Notes: a model not told the origin generated them from the letters alone. Positions 25,154 through 33,987 are shown, counted from the stretch's first letter. The stretch: 64,000 nt of DNA from Streptomyces sp. M92 (GCF_028473745.1 NZ_CP101137.1:5580001-5644000), one strand, 5' to 3'. Translations and numbers: made by a program.

Positions 25154-26930
25154 TACGTCCAGTTGTCGGCGGGACTGTGGACCAAGGGGTGGGTGAGGGA
25201 ACTGTCCGGCGCGGCGATCGCCATATCCCTGGTGCTGCTGCACGAGCGTCGGGGAGATGACCGGGTGGTCTGGCCCCCGTTATGTTCTTCGCGGTCCTGC
25301 AAGAGGGCCGCTGGCCTCCGGGTCCGGCATGACTGTGTCCCCCTGTCGAAGTCGATGACCTGGGGGGTGGTGTCACCGGGCCCGGGAGGCGCCGTCGGAG
25401 TCGCTGATCAGAGGTCCGGCCACCGTCCGGTCCGGCGCAATGCCGGACAGCTCCCGGGCGGTAGGTCTTACATAACGTGGATGCGCGAGTACGACACCGA
25501 TGCCGAGGCCGGCACGTTCGACACCCCTGGGAAGGGCGCGATGTCCGACACCGAAGACGTGGGCGTGTTCCTGGGCCTGGACGTCGGCAAGAGTGCTCAC
25601 CCCGGCCGGGAAGAAGGTCTTCGACAAGCAGCTGCCCAACAGCGAGCCGAAGCTGCGGGCCGTCTTCGACAAACTGGCCGCGAAGTTCGGCACCGTCCTG
25701 GTGATCGTCGATCGTCGACCAGCCCGCCTCGATCGGCGCCCTGCCACTGACCGTCGCCCGGGACGCGGGCTGCCAGGTCGCCTACCTGCCCGGGCCATGC
25801 CGCACACCCCCTGCGATCCCTGGAGCTGCCCGACGAGATCACCGCCGAACTCACGGTCCTCGTCGGCTTCGACCAGGACCTCGTCTCCGAGGCCACCCGC
25901 ACGTCCAACCGGATACGCGGCCTGCTCACCCAGTTCCATGCCAGCCTGGAACGCGTCCTGGGCCCACGCCTCGACCACCAGGCCGTCACCTGGCTCCTGG
26001 AGCGCTACGGTTCCCCGGCCGCCCTCCGCAAAGCCGGCCGCCGCAGACTCGTGGAACTGATCCGCCCGAAAGCCCCCGCATGGCAACCCGGCTGATCGAC
26101 GACGTCTTCGACGCGCTCGACGAGCAGACTGTCGTCGTCCCCGGCACCGGCACCCTCGACATCGTCGTGCCCTCCCTGGCCGCCTCGCTCGCCGCCGTCC
26201 ACACCCAGCGCCGGGCGATGGAAGCCCAGATGAACACCCTGCTGGAGGCTCACCCTCTTTCCCAGGTCCTGACATCGATGCCCGGCGTCGGCGTCAGGAC
26301 CGCCGCAGTCCTGCTGGTCACCGTCGGCGATGGCACCAGCTTCCCCGCCCACCTCGCCTCCTACGCCGGCCTCGCCCCCACCACGAAGCAGTCGGGAACC
26401 TCGATCCACGGCGAACACGCACTCCGAGGCGGCAATCGGCAGCTCAAACGGGCAATGTTCCTGTCCACCTTCGCCTGCATGAACGCCGACCCTGCCTCTC
26501 GCACCTACTACGACCGCCAGCGAGCCCGCGGCAAGACCCACACTCAGGCCCTCCTCCGCCTCGCCCGCCAGCGCATCAGCGTCCTGTTCGCCGTGCTCCG
26601 CGACGGCACCTTCTACGAACCCCGGACACCAAAGGACGTCGAGCTCGCCGCATAACCCCCAGCAACCCCGAACTACCCGAGACCCGACAGGGATGCCTTG
26701 ACGAACGACATAGAGGCACCCCCCGGATCGGCCGGGAGCGCTACGACCTGAGTGACGAAACCCGCCGCAAAAGGCTCAACGAACTGGCCGATCGCGCTGA
26801 TCACCTTGCGGCGGCGCCCGGTGCACCAAGGTCTGTTCGAGGACCACTTCCGCAGCCGTAACGTCTACGAGTTCGTTCCGAGGACCTGGAGCACTTCGAG
26901 CCCGGCCAGGAAGGCGCCCTGTGGATGTAG
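25154..26930 (+). pseudogene. Winged-helix-type hypothetical gene split by IS110
   Basis: The left part (about 25154-25280) reads LWTKGWVRELSGAAIAISLV and HERRGDDRVVW. The right part (about 26720-26930) resumes RERYDLSDETRRKRLNELAD, then LITLRRRPVHQGLFEDHFRS and LEHFEPGQEGALWM-stop. Together they match a Streptomyces protein type with a C-terminal helix-turn-helix. The IS110 copy sits between them. Two further single-base frameshifts in the right part show long-standing decay. Confidence 0.6.
25541..26655 (+). pseudogene. IS110-family transposase, internally deleted and frameshifted
   Basis: The protein starts MSDTEDVGVFLGLDVGKSA with the first acidic residue of the RuvC-like DEDD core. It continues in shifted frames (LTPAGKKVFDKQLPNSEPK, LVIVD). 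It then lacks the region that normally holds the later core residues around YPGEAKTDARDA. After about 25900 it is long and collinear to the C-terminal Tnp domain: LTSMPGVGVRTAAVLLVTV, SYAGLAPTTKQSGTSI, DPASRTYYDRQRARG. The serine-bearing C-terminal domain is intact, but the catalytic domain is not. Confidence 0.82.
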
Positions 26931-27157
26931 AGCGAGCAACGCGGGACCCGTCCCTGCTGGCCTGGGCGGGCCAAGGCACGCCGATGGACCTGCGGCCCTC
27001 CTGCATGACGAAGAAGTCCGCCGACGCGCTCGCCGCGGCCCTCGAGGAACTGTACTTACCCACCCGGCAGCCCAAGCACGTCGTCCTGGCCGCCCTGGTC
27101 GACGTCGCGCTCGAGCACCTGCCCGCCGTGGAACAGCGGGTCAGCCGGCAGCAGTAA
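26921..27157 (+). CDS. Small hypothetical protein coupled to the split gene
   Basis: The 78-aa frame starts at a GTG that overlaps the stop of the interrupted gene. Its C-terminal helical part (TKKSADALAAALEELYLPTR, then VVLAALVDVALEHLPAVEQ) looks like a folded helical domain, perhaps DNA-binding. It is not recognised further. The upstream gene is broken, so expression is uncertain. Confidence 0.4.
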   Translation: MDVERATRDPSLLAWAGQGTPMDLRPSCMTKKSADALAAALEELYLPTRQPKHVVLAALVDVALEHLPAVEQRVSRQQ

Positions 27158-27476
27158 CGGCACCGGGTGCGACAGGTGCGAGAAGTGCCCGCCGCAGGGC
27201 CGCTGCCGTGGTGGGCACGGTAAGCCGCGCACGCCGTCCACTGCCGTCACCAGCGCCCATGCCGCACGCTGGCACAGCCGGTCAAGTTCTCCCGGGGCAC
27301 GCGTATCTGAGGACGTCTCCGCCTGCGCGGCACCGTGCTGCCGTCGGCGGGAAGCGAGGGTCCTGCCGAGCCGGGACAGACTGGCTGATAAGTGGCTCAC
27401 TCCTTCCTGCGTAGTCCAGCACACTCGTGCAGGTCTGCGGAGGAAGGCTTCGCTGACTGTGAACCAAGGGGGAAAC
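27158..27476. other. Non-coding spacer
   Basis: I see no recognisable gene, repeat or structured RNA. A ribosome binding site (AAGGGGGAAAC) for the secreted protein lies at its right end, so the promoter should be within the last ~150 bp. Confidence 0.4.
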
Positions 27477-27767
27477 ATGAAACGCTTTCTGGCCATGACC
27501 TTCAGCGCCGCGATGCTGACAACCGGCGCACTGGTGGCCGGTGGGGGTACAGCAAGCGCAGCCGCGCAGGCATGTAGTGCCCCCTGGTCGGACGTGAACA
27601 CCTACGGCGTTCGGTGTTCCGGAGGCCCCTACGCGGCAGTGGCCCAGTGCAACAACGGCCAGTGGGTCATGGGAGCCTACGCAAGCAACTACAGCTGGTC
27701 GTACGCGTACTGCTCCACCGTGGGGTCGTCCTACAAGAGGGGCACCGGGTATGCGCTCTACCTATAG
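27477..27767 (+). CDS. Small secreted protein
   Basis: The 96-aa precursor has a Sec signal peptide (MKRFLAMTFSAAMLTTGALV, cleavage near ASA-A). The mature domain of about 65 residues is rich in Tyr, Ser and Gly with four Cys (ACSAPW, VRCSGGPY, AQCNNGQW, YCSTVGSS), suggesting two disulfides. No family is recognised; extracellular signalling, inhibition or toxin roles are open. Its stop is only 3 bp from the left end of an IS5-type element, so its 3' region, and perhaps its C-terminus, was changed by insertion. Confidence 0.65.
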   Translation: MKRFLAMTFSAAMLTTGALVAGGGTASAAAQACSAPWSDVNTYGVRCSGGPYAAVAQCNNGQWVMGAYASNYSWSYAYCSTVGSSYKRGTGYALYL

Positions 27768-27770
27768 CTA

Positions 27771-28686
27771 GGGTCCGTCTTCAGAGATCAGCCGGGTGGT
27801 GGATCATGGTGTCGTGGTACGTCGTCATGAACTCACTGACCAGGAGTGGGAGTTACTCGCTCCGCTGATACCCCGGGCCGCGACGGGTCGGCCCCGCGTG
27901 GAGGACCGGCAGGTCATCAACGGGATGGTCTACAAGATCCGCACTGGGATCTCCTGGCGTGACCTGCCGGAACGCTACGGGCCGTGGAAGACCGTGTACA
28001 CCCGCTTCCGCCGCTACGCCCTCGACGGAGTCTTCACACGGGCCCCGCAGCAGATCCAAGCCCACGCCGATGCGGCCGGCGACATCGACTGGCTGGTCCA
28101 GATCGACTCCACCATCGTCCGCGCCCACCAGCACGCCGCCGCCACCGGCCGAAAAGGGGGCGGCATCAGCAGGACGAACCGGACGATCACGCCCTCGGCC
28201 GATCCCGAGGCGGACTGACCACCAAGATCCACCTCGCCTGTGACGGCAAGGGCCGACCACTCGCGGTCCTGGTGACGCCCGGCCAACGCCACGACAGCGT
28301 CTGCGCACGTCCTCTGCTGGAACGGATCCGTGTTCCCCGCACCGGCCCGGGCCGGCCGCGGTGCAGGACCGACCAGGTCATCGCAGAGGAGGCTTACAGC
28401 TCCCGCGGCTTCCGTGCCTACCTGCGGAAACGCGGCATCGCGAACACCATCCCCGAGAAGATCGACCAGCGACGGCACCGGCTGAGGCGCGGGAGCCGCG
28501 GCGGCCGACCGCCAGGGTTCGCCCGGGAGACCTACCGGCGGCGCAACGTGATCGAGCGCTGCTTCAACCGGCTCAAGGGCTTCCGCGGCATCGCCACCAG
28601 ATACGAGAAGACCGCCACTTCCTACGAAGCGGCGGTCACCCTCGCATCGTTCCTGCTCTGGGCAAGATCCGTTTGAAGACGGACCC
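27771..28686 (+). mobile_element. IS5/IS427-type element
   Basis: Terminal inverted repeats read GGGTCCGTCTTCA on the left and TGAAGACGGACCC on the right. They flank a two-frame transposase. Its right end touches ISAzo13 copy B (starting at 28690). A 113-bp piece of the right end, identical over its length, also occurs at 33872-33984. Confidence 0.85.
27796..28676 (+). CDS. IS5/IS427-type transposase, two overlapping frames
   Basis: The first frame (27796-28218) contains LTDQEWELLAPLIPRA, TGISWRDLPERYGPWKTVYT and the first Asp (WLVQIDSTIVRAHQHAA). The second, in the -1 frame, contains RGGLTTKIHLACDGKGRPL, AYSSRGFRAYLRKRG and VIERCFNRLKGFRG with the catalytic Glu, ending at 28676. This split is normal for the group and is thought to be bridged by -1 frameshifting. 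AAAAGGGGG at 28152-28160 lies in the overlap and is a candidate slip site. Confidence 0.85.
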
Positions 28687-28689
28687 TAA

Positions 28690-30443
28690 GGGCTCGCAGA
28701 GAATCAACATGCTGGTTTGATCTTCGTGGTGCTGCTGTTGGCGAGGAACGCGGTGACGTCAGCAGGCGTCCGGAACCTGGCCGTGGAGGGCGGAATGGTG
28801 CAGCCGTGTCCGGCCAGGAGGGGCTGGACTTGGTGAACGGCCCTGGTGAGGGTGCTGGGGTTGACTCCGAAGAGCTGGGCAAGCAGGTCGCGGGTGCCGA
28901 GTTTGCGCAGGTAGAGCACGGTGGCCAGGACTCTGTCGGCGGTGGTCAGCTTGTCTTTGGCCCCAGCGCCCCGAGAACGGATGCGTTCGCCTCCTCGCTG
29001 CCGGAGCCGTCCTTGCTCACGTGACTCGTCTAGTTTCTGGGTCAGTTGGTCGACAAGTTCGTCCAGCGCAGGTTCGGGCATGCCGGTCAGCTCCGAGTCG
29101 CGTAGGCACCCGGTGCAAGGCTGCGGGGACGGGCCGCCAGCCGGCTGCGGGGACTCGGCTGCGCTGGTGGTATCGCGAGGTGGGGGATGGAGGGTGTAGT
29201 TCCAGTCGCCGTGGAAACGGTGCCGGTGCATGGGCAGAGCGTCGATATCGCTGTCGGTGACCTTGATGCCGGTGTCATAAGTGCCCGGGTCGAGTTCGGC
29301 GTGGACGGTCAGCCCGGTGCGGGTGGTGGTCGCCGCGATGCTGTTCACGACAACGTCGTGGCTGGTCAGCGGTCGGCCGCCCCAGTTCATGGAGATGTCG
29401 GAGAACAGCCGGTGCTCGATCTTGTTCCACTTTGAGGTGCCCGGCGGCATGTGGCAGACCGTGATGGCCATGCCCGTCTGGGCGGCCAGGGCGGCAAGTT
29501 CGGTCTTCCAGGCGCGGGTGCGATAGCCGTTGGACCCGCCCGCGTCCGCGGTGATCAGCAGTCGGGTGGCGGCCGGATAGTCGTGCCGCCCCCGGGCCTG
29601 CCACCAGCGGCGGACGGAGGCGACAGCAAACGCGGCGGTGTCATGATCAGTGCCCACGGTGACCCAGCCGGTGTTCGCGGCGATGTCATAGATCCCGTAG
29701 GGAATCGCCTTGCCCGGTCCCTGCCGGTCCAGGAAGTCGTGCGTCTTGACCAGCACCGGCTCACTGGCAGGCCGCCACCGGCGGCCCGAGTTCTTGTAGT
29801 CGCCGATGAGTTCCTTCTTCTTCGAATCCACGCTGATCACCGGCCGGCCGGCCCCCATGTGCCCTCTGGCCTGCTCGTTGATGTAGCGGAACTGGGCGTC
29901 GCGGTCCGGGTGCTGTCTGCCCTCGATGGTCTTGGCGCCGGCCTGCAGGCTGAAGCCCTCTTCCCGCAGCAGGTCACCGACCGTGTCCGCGCTCACTTGG
30001 TGCCCCTGACCGGTGAGCGCGGCCGCCAGGCTCCTGGTCGGCTTCACCGTCCAGCGCAGCGGCGACATGGGATCGCCCCGCTCGTCGGGTTCCACCAGTG
30101 CCAGCAGCGCAGTCCGCAGTCCCGGATCAAGATCCGCGGACCTCTTCCGGCCACCACCGGGCCTGCGTACCCGGCCCAGGGGTTCCTCGCCGGCCTCCAG
30201 CTCGTCCACTCCCTTACGCACCGTCGTCTCGCTGACCCGGGCCGCCCGCGCGACCGCCCGGATACCGCCGTGACCCAGGATCCGGGCCTCGGCCCCCATC
30301 ATCAGCCGCCGCTGCCGCTCGTCGAGGTGCGGGAACAATACTTCGAACCTCGCAGCGAGTTGACCGCGAACCTCGTCGGAGACGCTCATACCGCAACAAC
30401 GAGCTGCATAACGGGAAGCAACACCTTGATTCTCTGCAAGCCC
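28690..30443 (-). mobile_element. ISAzo13-family element, copy B
   Basis: This is the same element as at 14284-16037 in the reverse orientation. The ends are GGGCTCGCAGAGAATCAA at 28690 and the complement of GGGCTTGCAGAGAATCAA at 30443. The flanks are TAA and TCA, so no perfect target duplication. The left end is 3 bp from the IS5/IS427-type element. Confidence 0.87.
28704..30389 (-). CDS. ISAzo13-family transposase, copy B
   Basis: The 561-aa product matches copy A apart from one residue (Pro instead of Ser after WTVK), with all catalytic motifs intact. The near identity implies recent transposition or recombination between copies. The two are inverted, so recombination between them would invert the 12.6 kb in between, including the CRISPR remnant and the prenyltransferase operon. 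Confidence 0.9.
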   Translation of the reverse strand: MSVSDEVRGQLAARFEVLFPHLDERQRRLMMGAEARILGHGGIRAVARAARVSETTVRKGVDELEAGEEPLGRVRRPGGGRKRSADLDPGLRTALLALVEPDERGDPMSPLRWTVKPTRSLAAALTGQGHQVSADTVGDLLREEGFSLQAGAKTIEGRQHPDRDAQFRYINEQARGHMGAGRPVISVDSKKKELIGDYKNSGRRWRPASEPVLVKTHDFLDRQGPGKAIPYGIYDIAANTGWVTVGTDHDTAAFAVASVRRWWQARGRHDYPAATRLLITADAGGSNGYRTRAWKTELAALAAQTGMAITVCHMPPGTSKWNKIEHRLFSDISMNWGGRPLTSHDVVVNSIAATTTRTGLTVHAELDPGTYDTGIKVTDSDIDALPMHRHRFHGDWNYTLHPPPRDTTSAAESPQPAGGPSPQPCTGCLRDSELTGMPEPALDELVDQLTQKLDESREQGRLRQRGGERIRSRGAGAKDKLTTADRVLATVLYLRKLGTRDLLAQLFGVNPSTLTRAVHQVQPLLAGHGCTIPPSTARFRTPADVTAFLANSSTTKIKPAC

Positions 30444-30771
30444 TCAGTGGGTCCCGTGGGACGCGATGCCGCAGCGCCCCGAACCACCAGGTGTTCCGGG
30501 GCGCCGCATCGGTGATCGGGAGGCCTACACCTCGACGTACGCGACGATCGTGATCTGCCGGACGGCCCTCCGGCGCGCGGGCAGACCTTAATCCGCTGCC
30601 CAGCCTCACCACGTTGCAGGGCACTGCCATGTCGTGCACCAGACGACACGAGGCGCTCCACCAGACGGGCATTACGTCGAGGGAATTGAGCGAGAAGATG
30701 ATCAGGAACAGCGCCGCAACTATGAGGAACCCTAGAAAGACACCATTGAGATCTCGCAGTAATTTAGTCAC
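30444..30771 (-). pseudogene. Possible small membrane protein cut by ISAzo13
   Basis: From a GTG at 30771 the frame begins with GVFLGFLIVAALFLIIFSLN, a membrane helix, then loses character and runs into the ISAzo13 end. The ribosome binding site is poor. It may be the N-terminal remnant of a small membrane protein, or a chance frame in DNA of lower GC than its surroundings. Confidence 0.25.
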
Positions 30772-30833
30772 CTTGCTGCAGAGAGTCCGGTGACGGAGCG
30801 ATTTTTTTCCTCCATGCTGGTCGCACCCAGATT

Positions 30834-30970
30834 TCAGGAGCGCGTCTTCCGGTGTGCCTTAAAGGCGAATACCGCCAGGACCAGCCCGCTCGCTGCGGCG
30901 ATCGCGCCCAGCACGACTGGTGCAGCGTCGCCCGTCAATGTTCCTGATACACGCGCATACCCCTCCTCCG
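30834..30970 (-). pseudogene. C-terminal membrane-anchor tail of a surface protein
   Basis: A frame without a start reads SGTLTGDAAPVVLG, then a hydrophobic helix (AIAAASGLVLAVFAF) and the basic tail KAHRKTRS before a stop. This arrangement, with LTGD where LPxTG would lie, resembles the end of sortase-anchored or related surface proteins. The rest of the gene is absent. Confidence 0.4.
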
Positions 30971-31179
30971 CTCAGGATCGCGGAAAAGATGCGCACTCCT
31001 CTTACTGCCTCGCCCATTAACGTCATCCATTCATCGGCGTAATTGCCATGAAGGAAAGCTGTGGAGCCGGGAAGCCGTTTCCGAATCCACAGCAAGATTA
31101 CGGAGTGACGACCTACGGCATAAATACGTTATCCGTAGGTGATGATTTCTGCCCCGTAGTACCCGGCTGCCTCTCCAAG

Positions 31180-31440
31180 TCGGACGGCCGCCCTCGTACT
31201 TCGGATACAGCGGCTCGAAGCCGTCGGCGTTGAAGTTGTGGATCACATCCCGGACCTGGACCTGGTCCGCGCTGGTGAACGACACCTCGGCAATCTTCAC
31301 CACCGGCATGCCCTGCGCGGACAGCAGGACCATCTGGGCCCGCCGCCAGGTCACCGCCGACCCAGTACCCGGCGGATGGTCCGCAGCAGCCGTCCGCCCT
31401 CGTCATCGTCGATCTCGCGTACCCGCACCCGCTCCGCCAC
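31180..31440 (-). pseudogene. N-terminal fragment of an IS630-type transposase
   Basis: The fragment includes RVREIDDDEGGRLLRTIRR, a frameshift, then VTWRRAQMVLLSAQGMPVVK and IHNFNADGFEPLYPKYEGGR. This is the helix-turn-helix end of a second IS630 subgroup, different from the intact copy at 1 kb. C-terminal pieces of the same subgroup occur near 57.7 and 62.5 kb. Confidence 0.75.
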
Positions 31441-31464
31441 AGATCAGCAGCCTGACCTATCCGT

Positions 31465-32133
31465 TCAGCCCACACCAGGTCCATCGCCGACACCGGCATG
31501 CCGCCGCAACCACGCCGCCTCCGTTGGCGTCAGATTCGGGTCATCCAGCTTCACCCGGACCACCTCCTGCGTCCGTCCGGCCGGGTCGGTCCGGCAGCCA
31601 CTGCGGATACCGCGCAGCAACAGCCCCCGCCCGAGACGAGCAACGAATCCCGGCACGTCCGCACTGCCCACGGTCACCATGGTCATCGCCACATCGGCAG
31701 CCGGATCACCAGCGCCCGCATTGCGCCAGTCGATCACTACCGGTCCCCTCCGGGTCACAATGACGTTGCCTGGATGCAGGTCCAAATGCAGCACCCGGTC
31801 GCCATCCGCCGTGCCGAACCGCTTGGGCAGCCACTCCGGTGCCGGCACCGCGTGCAGCCGATCATGCAGACGGCCCAGCTCCCGGCCGAGAGAGCCCACC
31901 CGCCACGGACACCGGACCAGCACGTCCAGCATCGTCGGCCCGGCCAGCCGCTCAAGAACCATGTCCGTGTCGGTACTCTCGTATACCCGCGGCACCGGAT
32001 ACCCACATGCCGCAAGATGCGTCATCAAGCGTGACTCCAGACCAGTGGGCCCCCCGCGCCGGTACCGCCGCAGCACCCTGGACTCATCCAGCGCATACAC
32101 ATCAGCATCCCGGCCCTGCGCGATCAACTCCAT
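31465..32133 (-). CDS. Aminoglycoside-phosphotransferase-fold kinase
   Basis: From ATG at 32133 this is 222 aa. The kinase signature is complete: VLHLDLHPGNVIV with the catalytic Asp and Asn, followed by GPVVIDWRNAGAGDPAADVA with the metal-binding Asp. The N-lobe is short (LIAQGRDADVYALDESRVLR), so this is a small APH/choline-kinase-type enzyme. The substrate is unknown; drug inactivation is possible but the family is broad. It lies between an IS630 fragment and an IS5-type element. Confidence 0.78.
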   Translation of the reverse strand: MELIAQGRDADVYALDESRVLRRYRRGGPTGLESRLMTHLAACGYPVPRVYESTDTDMVLERLAGPTMLDVLVRCPWRVGSLGRELGRLHDRLHAVPAPEWLPKRFGTADGDRVLHLDLHPGNVIVTRRGPVVIDWRNAGAGDPAADVAMTMVTVGSADVPGFVARLGRGLLLRGIRSGCRTDPAGRTQEVVRVKLDDPNLTPTEAAWLRRHAGVGDGPGVG

Positions 32134-32218
32134 GCGGTGCAGTCTGCATTGACGGTCCGGCCCTAGCCAACAGGGCAAACGTTGCCTGACGCGGCACTAG
32201 AGCCTGTCTGACAAATGA

Positions 32219-33108
32219 TCACCTGGCCGCTTCACGGAGCCAGAGGATCAGGGAGGCCAGGACAACCCCCGCGCGGTAGTGGTCTGCGAGCTTGTCGAAC
32301 CTGGTTGCGATCGCACGGAACTGCTTGAGGCGGGCGAAGCATCGTTCGACCACGTTGCGGTCGCGGTAGATCTCCTTGTCGAAGGCGGGTGGCCGGCCAC
32401 CGAGGCGCCCCCGGCGTCGGCGGTTGGCCACCTGGTCGCGGCGCTCGGGGATCGTGGCGGCGATACCCCGACGCCGCAGCAGATGGCGGATGGCCCTGCT
32501 GGAGTAGGCCTTGTCACCCAGCACGCGGTCCGGTGTCGTGCGCGGGCGGCCCGTGCCAGCGCGCGGGGTGCGGATCTTGTCGAGGACCTCGGCGAACGCA
32601 GTGGCGTCGTTGGCGTTTCCGGGTGTGAGCACGATCGACAGCGGCAGACCCCGGCCGTCGACGGCGAGGTGGACCTTGGTGGTCAGCCCGCCCCGGGACC
32701 GGCCGAGGGCCTGGCGCGTCTGCGAGCGGCCCGGATCTTCCAGTTCATCCCCGTCCGTGTCCCCCTTTTACGGGCGCCCGCGGCGTGCTGGTGGGCCCGG
32801 TTTACCGTGGAGTCGACAGCGACGGTCCACCCCACCCGGCCCACCGCGTCGTCACGGACCTGGACGTGCTCCAGCAGCTTCGCCCAGGTGCCATCAGCCT
32901 CCCAGCGGGCGAACCGCTCGTAGACGGTCTGCCACGGCCCGTACCGCTCGGGCAGGTCGCGCCAAGGAGCCCCGGTCCGCAGCCTCCACAGCACCCCGTT
33001 GACCACCTGCCGGTGATCACGCCACGGACGGCCGCGTCCGTCCACCTGCGGCAACAGGGGCTCCATTCGCCCCCATGCCGCATCCGTCAACTCACCTCGA
33101 CCTGCCAC
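32219..33108 (-). CDS. IS5-type transposase, two overlapping frames
   Basis: The first frame runs from GTG at 33108 to a stop at 32683: ELTDAAWGRMEPLLPQVDGR, PWRDLPERYGPWQTVYERFA, VAVDSTVNRAHQHAAGARKR. The second runs in the -1 frame to 32219: SRGGLTTKVHLAVDGRGLPL, LGDKAYSSRAIRHLLRRRGI, VVERCFARLKQFRAIATRFD. The catalytic Asp, Asp and Glu are all present. AAAAGGGGG (complement of 32761-32769) lies in the overlap, as in the element at 27.8 kb. Confidence 0.85.
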
Positions 33109-33110
33109 AA

Positions 33111-33130
33111 GATCAATTATCAGACCGGCT
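33111..33130. repeat. Decayed inner copy of the IS right end
   Basis: GATCAATTATCAGACCGGCT matches about 16 of 20 bases of the outer-end consensus GATCATTTGTCAGACAGGCT, derived from the left end. It sits between the divergent starts of the transposase and methyltransferase genes, where the original IS terminus is expected. Confidence 0.6.
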
Positions 33131-33144
33131 ATAGAGTCCTGCCC

Positions 33145-33774
33145 GTGGCGAATCATCAGGACGAGATCAGGGCGGCCTACGACGGAGTCGTCGAGCTGTA
33201 CGCATCGCTGTTCGCAGGCCGGCTGGAGACTCAGCCGTTCGCCCGGGCCATGATCGGCACCTTCGCCGAACTGGTGCGCGCGACGGGCAACCTGCGGGCA
33301 GCGGACGTCGGGTGCGGGCCCGGACATCTGACGGCCATGCTGCACGAACTGGGCCTGGACGCCTTTGGACTCGACCTCTCCCCCGGCATGGTCGACCACG
33401 CCCGGCGGGCCCATCCGGCGCTGCGCTTCCAGGAGGCGCGGATGGAATCCCTGCCGATCGAGGACGGCGCGCTCGGTGGCGTACTGGCCCACTACTCGAC
33501 GATCCATACCCCTCCGGCAGAACTGCCGGAGCTGCTCGCCGAGCAGGTACGCGTCCTGGCGCCGGGTGGCCTGCTCCTGGTCTCCTTCTTCGGGACCGAC
33601 GGACCGGAGCCGATCCGGTTCGACCACAAGGTGGCACCTGCCTACAGCTGGCCGACGGATCGCCTCGCCGAACTGCTGGCCGATGCCGGGCTCGTTCCCT
33701 TCGCCCGGCTGCTTCACGATCCGGCCTCCGAACGGGGCTTCCTCGACGCCCACCTGCTGGCCCGCCACTCGTAG
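33145..33774 (+). CDS. SAM-dependent methyltransferase (passenger)
   Basis: The 209-aa class I methyltransferase has a SAM-binding motif LRAADVGCGPGHLTAML. The acidic residue after strand 2 is in FGLDLSPGMVDHARR, followed by MESLPIEDGALGGVLAHYS and a post-motif LAPGGLLLVSFFG. No signal peptide is present. The substrate is unknown. GTG at 33145 lies 36 bp from the divergent transposase start, so both may share a promoter region. It is intact and can travel with the IS. Confidence 0.85.
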   Translation: MANHQDEIRAAYDGVVELYASLFAGRLETQPFARAMIGTFAELVRATGNLRAADVGCGPGHLTAMLHELGLDAFGLDLSPGMVDHARRAHPALRFQEARMESLPIEDGALGGVLAHYSTIHTPPAELPELLAEQVRVLAPGGLLLVSFFGTDGPEPIRFDHKVAPAYSWPTDRLAELLADAGLVPFARLLHDPASERGFLDAHLLARHS

Positions 33775-33871
33775 GTCCTGCCTGGCGCTACCCGCCAGAC
33801 GGTCGGCGCACCTCCGGACTGCCAGCTCGGCGGACACTTGCTGACACGACGGGAATTGTCAGACAGGCCTT

Positions 33872-33984
33872 AGGGTCCGTCTTCAAACGGATCTTGCCCA
33901 GAGCAGGAACGATGCGAGGGTGACCGCCGCTTCGTAGGAAGTGGCGGTCTTCTCGTATCTGGTGGCGATGCCGCGGAAGCCCTT
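33872..33984 (-). mobile_element. 113-bp right-end fragment of the IS5/IS427-type element
   Basis: This is identical to the last ~113 bp of the element at 27771-28686, in reverse orientation, starting GGGTCCGTCTTCAAACGGAT. It encodes the tail KTATSYEAAVTLASFLLWAR. It has cut the 3' end off the neighbouring hydrolase gene. Confidence 0.88.
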
Positions 33985-33987
33985 ACC

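Larger units (their letters stand above)
32202..33869 (-). mobile_element. IS5-type element carrying a methyltransferase passenger
   Basis: Perfect 13-bp inverted repeats GCCTGTCTGACAA (32202-32214) and TTGTCAGACAGGC (33857-33869) enclose a two-frame IS5 transposase and a complete methyltransferase gene on the other strand. A decayed copy of the right repeat (GATCAATTATCAGACCGGCT, 33111-33130) lies where an ordinary element of this type would end. I infer that the element now uses an outer repeat and has gained the passenger between inner and outer ends. Confidence 0.75.

Noticed and set aside
32202..33869. The methyltransferase as a simple neighbour of the IS
   Set aside because: The perfect terminal repeat lies beyond the methyltransferase, and a decayed inner repeat lies before it, so it is inside the element.
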